NCBI GenBank assembly: GCA_002779045.1
Contig: PEXO01000265.1
Span: 1 to 7,741 of the forward strand
Origin: Elusimicrobia bacterium CG08_land_8_20_14_0_20_59_10
Lineage (GTDB): Bacteria > Elusimicrobiota > Elusimicrobia > Elusimicrobiales > UBA9959
Direction: 5' to 3'
DNA length: 7,741 nucleotides
Positions 5,551 to 7,741 of the stretch are shown piece by piece; position 1 is the stretch's first letter; every line of letters starts with the position of its first letter. The translations under genes and the position numbers were made by a program. The notes below the pieces were generated by a model, which was not told where the DNA came from, made no database searches, and saw nothing but the letters and a program-made list of their open reading frames with translations.

Positions 5551-6963
5551 ATGGAACTCAGACTATACAACACGCTTGGCCGCGTCAAAGAACTTTTTAA
5601 ACCCATAAAAGAAGGCGAGGCCGGCGTCTACACCTGCGGCCCGACGGTGTATAACTATGCGCATATAGGAAATCTGCGCACCTACATCACGGAAGACATC
5701 TTCGTGCGCATGCTGAAGCTCTTCGGCTACAAGGTTAAGCGCGTTATGAACACCACCGACGTGGGGCACCTGGTCTCCGACGCCGACACCGGCGAAGATA
5801 AGATGGAGCAGAGCGCCAGGCGCGAGGGTAAATCAGCCTGGGAGATAGCCAAATTCTATACCGAAGCGTTCTTCCGGGATTACAAGTCGTTGAACTGCCT
5901 GATGCCCGACGTGCTCTGCCCGGCCACAGAGTACATACAAGAGATGATAGACCTGGGCCTGGTCCTGGAAGGAAAGGGGTACACTTACAGCATAGCCGGC
6001 GACGGCCTCTATTTCGACACCTCGAAGCTGCCCGATTACGGCAAGCTGGCGGGCAAGGCGCACATAGACGGGATAAGGGAAGGCGCCCGCATTGAGGCGA
6101 ACGCCGGGAAGCGCAACCCCACCGATTTTGCCGTCTGGAAATTCGCGGCTCCCGAAGAGAAGCGGCAGATGGAGTGGGCTTCCCCGTGGGGCAGGGGCTT
6201 CCCCGGCTGGCATATGGAGTGCTCCGCCATGGCCATGAAGCATCTCGGCGAGACCATCGACGTGCACTGGGGCGGCGAGGACCACGTGGCCATCCACCAC
6301 ACCAACGAGATAGCGCAGAGCGAGGGAGCCACGGGCAAGCCTTTCTCCCATTACTGGATGCACGCGCGCTTCCTGGTGGTGGGCGAGTCCGGCAAGATGT
6401 CCAAATCCGCCGGCGATTTTCTTACCACCTCCTCGGTGCCCGAGCGGGGCTACGACCCGCTGGCCTACCGCTACTACTGCCTGCTGACGCATTACCGCAA
6501 GCAGCTGGAGTTCACCTGGGAAGGCGTGGAGGCCGCCGCGCGCGGGCTTGACGGCCTGCGCGCGCTTGCCGCCAGGATAAAAGCCGAAGCGGCGGGACAG
6601 GTCACGGCGGCAGACCGCGAAGCTAAATATTTCAAGGACTTTTCGGCGGCGCTGGCCGACGATATTAACACACCGGCCGCCCTGGCCGTGCTGTGGGAGA
6701 CGCTTAAGGATGCTTCCATTCCCGCGCCGCAGCGCCTGGCCTTTGCCGTTGCGGCGGAAGAGATCACCGCGCTGGACCTCTTTAAAATAAATGAAGAACA
6801 GGCCCTGCCCGCGGAGCTGGCCGCGCTGATAAAGGAGCGCGAGGCCGCGCGCAAAGCCAAAGATTTCAAGAAGTCCGACGAACTGCGCAAAGCGCTGTCC
6901 GACAAAGGCGTGCTGATAGAGGATACCTCCGGCGGCACCAAGTGGAAGCTTACCCGCGGCTGA
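5551..6963 (+). CDS. cysS: Cysteinyl-tRNA synthetase
   Basis: This 470-residue class I enzyme charges tRNA-Cys with cysteine in the cytoplasm; the length is close to E. coli CysS (461). The HIGH-type motif is HIGN at 38-41, after YTCGPTVYNYA. The four expected zinc ligands that read out cysteine are present: C29, C224 (GWHMECSAMA), H249 and E253 (HHTNE). The KMSKS loop is intact at 282-286. DVHWGGEDHVAIHH (237-250) is typical of the family. The C-terminal part contains the helical anticodon-binding region and the characteristic REAARKAKDFKKSDELRKAL stretch, followed by a short basic end. The start is four bases after the lipoprotein stop and has no obvious Shine-Dalgarno, so coupling to upstream translation is likely. 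The gene closes the + strand unit. It sits where cysS lies in the Bacillus block, but with gltX and cysE missing in between. Confidence 0.98.
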   Translation: MELRLYNTLGRVKELFKPIKEGEAGVYTCGPTVYNYAHIGNLRTYITEDIFVRMLKLFGYKVKRVMNTTDVGHLVSDADTGEDKMEQSARREGKSAWEIAKFYTEAFFRDYKSLNCLMPDVLCPATEYIQEMIDLGLVLEGKGYTYSIAGDGLYFDTSKLPDYGKLAGKAHIDGIREGARIEANAGKRNPTDFAVWKFAAPEEKRQMEWASPWGRGFPGWHMECSAMAMKHLGETIDVHWGGEDHVAIHHTNEIAQSEGATGKPFSHYWMHARFLVVGESGKMSKSAGDFLTTSSVPERGYDPLAYRYYCLLTHYRKQLEFTWEGVEAAARGLDGLRALAARIKAEAAGQVTAADREAKYFKDFSAALADDINTPAALAVLWETLKDASIPAPQRLAFAVAAEEITALDLFKINEEQALPAELAALIKEREAARKAKDFKKSDELRKALSDKGVLIEDTSGGTKWKLTRG

Positions 6964-6978
6964 ACCGCGATATTTTTT
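6955..6978 (+). terminator. Compact rho-independent terminator at the end of cysS
   Basis: A five-pair GC stem (CGCGG at 6955-6959, CCGCG at 6965-6969) has a CTGAA loop that contains the cysS stop codon. Three bases later comes a run of six T (6973-6978). The stem is short, so efficiency is uncertain, but its position between convergent genes fits a terminator for the + strand unit. The T run reads as A on the - strand, so it would not serve the opposite genes. Confidence 0.5.
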
Positions 6979-6987
6979 ACTTCCCGC

Positions 6988-7179
6988 TCAACATTCCCTG
7001 AGCCCCAGCTTTCTGAAGAACCAGACCGCCGGGCACCATTTGGTGAAGGCGGACTGGAAAAGATTGGCCCCAGCAAAAGCGGTCAGCCACAGGAAGTTGA
7101 TGCTCACATAGACCACCAGTCCCAGGCTTAACAGCACTATGGTCCCGGCCAGCAGCCGCAGTGCGTCGTTCACGCTCAT
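6988..7179 (-). CDS. DUF2892 (YgaP-type transmembrane) small membrane protein
   Basis: This 63-residue protein matches the DUF2892 family by its layout: MSVNDALRLLAGTIVLLSLG, then a second hydrophobic segment WLTAFAGANLFQSAF, then a CP motif (C49-P50), closing with a RKLG element. Two membrane helices at about 7-26 and 28-44 are expected, with the CP-containing tail on one face of the membrane. Family members occur alone or fused to a rhodanese domain (E. coli YgaP) and are often linked with sulfur or redox functions, but no reaction is established for the stand-alone form. The final residue is a second cysteine (C63), which could pair with C49. The start is firmly set by a strong Shine-Dalgarno. 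It follows the RND pump gene by 11 bases on the same strand, so the two are probably co-transcribed. Confidence 0.85.
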   Translation of the reverse strand: MSVNDALRLLAGTIVLLSLGLVVYVSINFLWLTAFAGANLFQSAFTKWCPAVWFFRKLGLREC

Positions 7180-7183
7180 AGCT

Positions 7184-7190
7184 CCTCCTT
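7184..7190 (-). promoter_or_regulatory. Strong ribosome binding site of the DUF2892 gene
   Basis: Read on the - strand this is AAGGAGG, four bases before the ATG at 7179. It is the strongest Shine-Dalgarno in the window and fills most of the gap after the RND stop, fixing the DUF2892 start. Confidence 0.85.
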
Positions 7191-7741
7191 CTATTCCCCC
7201 GTGGCGCCCAGCGCCTCGTCAGTGTCCGGCTCCGGCTCGGGGCTTGCGGGCTTCAGCCGCTCTTCCCGGCCCTTAAAGGCGCGGTAATAAAGCACCGGCA
7301 CCGCCACGCGCGACAGGAGCGTGGCAGCCACCTGCCCCGCTATAAGCGAGATGGCCAGCCCCTGGAAGATGGGGTCGAACAGTATCACCCCGGCGCCGGC
7401 TATTACCGCCAGCGCGGTAAGGAGCATGGGCCGGAAGCGTACCACGCCGGCTTCGATAACGGCCTCAGCCAGCGGCATCCCTTTCCTTACCTTGAGGTTT
7501 ATGAAGTCCACCAGGATTATGGAGTTGCGCACCACTATGCCCGCTGAGGCGATGAAGCCTATCATGGAAGTGGCGGTAAAGAAAGCGCCCATGCCCCAGT
7601 GCGCCGGGATTATACCTATCAGCGCCAGCGGGATGGCCGCCATGATGATGAGCGGGGTCAGGAAGTCCTCGAACCAGGCCACCACCAGGATATAGATGAG
7701 CACCAGCACCATGGCGAAGGCCAGGCCCAGGTCGCGGAAGA
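7191..7741 (-). CDS. RND family efflux permease, C-terminal part (5' end outside the window)
   Basis: The frame is open through the right edge, so only the last 182 residues are visible; the full family length is about 1,000 or more. RND permeases are inner-membrane proton antiporters that work with a periplasmic adaptor and an outer-membrane channel to expel drugs, metals or lipids. The visible part corresponds to the final five membrane helices (TM8-TM12 by AcrB numbering): LAFAMVLVLIYILVVAWFED, then PLIIMAAIPLALIGI, then TATSMIGFIASAGIVVRNSI followed by ILVDF, then RPMLLTALAVIAGAGVILF, and GLAISLIAGQVAATLLSRVA before PVLYY. RNSIILVDF and RFRPMLLTA are strong family hallmarks. The tail after the last helix is charged and proline/glutamate rich (SPEPEPDTDE). 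The wording is closer to pumps with a DPIFQGLAISL segment than to classical AcrB, but substrate cannot be told from this fragment. The adaptor gene would be expected to the right. Confidence 0.93.
   Translation of the reverse strand, partial: FRDLGLAFAMVLVLIYILVVAWFEDFLTPLIIMAAIPLALIGIIPAHWGMGAFFTATSMIGFIASAGIVVRNSIILVDFINLKVRKGMPLAEAVIEAGVVRFRPMLLTALAVIAGAGVILFDPIFQGLAISLIAGQVAATLLSRVAVPVLYYRAFKGREERLKPASPEPEPDTDEALGATGE

Noticed and set aside
1..7741. Mobile element, defence island or CRISPR array
   Set aside because: No transposase, integrase, terminal repeats, repeat-spacer pattern or defence domains are visible; codon style is uniform across the genes.

Overview
This window is GC-rich, densely packed bacterial DNA. 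It appears chromosomal and core-type: I see no mobile element, CRISPR array, rRNA or tRNA. Five genes on the + strand (139-6963) sit with junctions of -1 to about 60 bases and probably form one transcription unit. Two genes on the - strand (6988-7741) converge on it from the right.

Layout: (1) 1-138 is an upstream region with a plausible sigma70-type promoter in an AT-rich patch. (2) 139-1431 encodes an MCE/MlaD-type lipid-transport protein with a membrane anchor, one MCE domain, a long helical stretch and a beta-strand-rich C-terminal third resembling an outer-membrane barrel. (3) 1434-2864 is radA. (4) 2874-3881 encodes a YacL-type membrane PIN/TRAM protein. (5) A GC-rich hairpin at 3888-3921 separates it from ispDF (3940-5130), a fused IspD-IspF enzyme of the MEP isoprenoid pathway. 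(6) 5130-5546 encodes a small putative lipoprotein that I do not recognise. (7) 5551-6963 is cysS, ending in a compact terminator-like hairpin. (8) On the - strand, the C-terminal end of an RND efflux permease (entering from the right edge) is followed by a 63-residue DUF2892 membrane protein.

Organism: the MCE protein, its putative barrel and the RND pump point to a diderm. The order radA - yacL-like - ispD/ispF - cysS is a thinned version of the block known from Bacillus subtilis (radA-disA-yacL-ispD-ispF-gltX-cysE-cysS), here without disA, gltX and cysE. Isoleucine is often encoded by AUA despite the high GC. These traits would suit a deep-branching diderm phylum such as Elusimicrobiota, but that assignment is a low-confidence guess.

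Functionally the + strand unit mixes envelope lipid transport, recombination repair, a probable RNase-type PIN protein, isoprenoid precursor synthesis and tRNA charging. This is housekeeping linkage, not a single pathway. The most interesting items are the MCE-barrel fusion, the unrecognised lipoprotein in the ispDF-cysS gap, and the hairpin before ispDF. I found no convincing evidence of an undescribed defence or mobile system.
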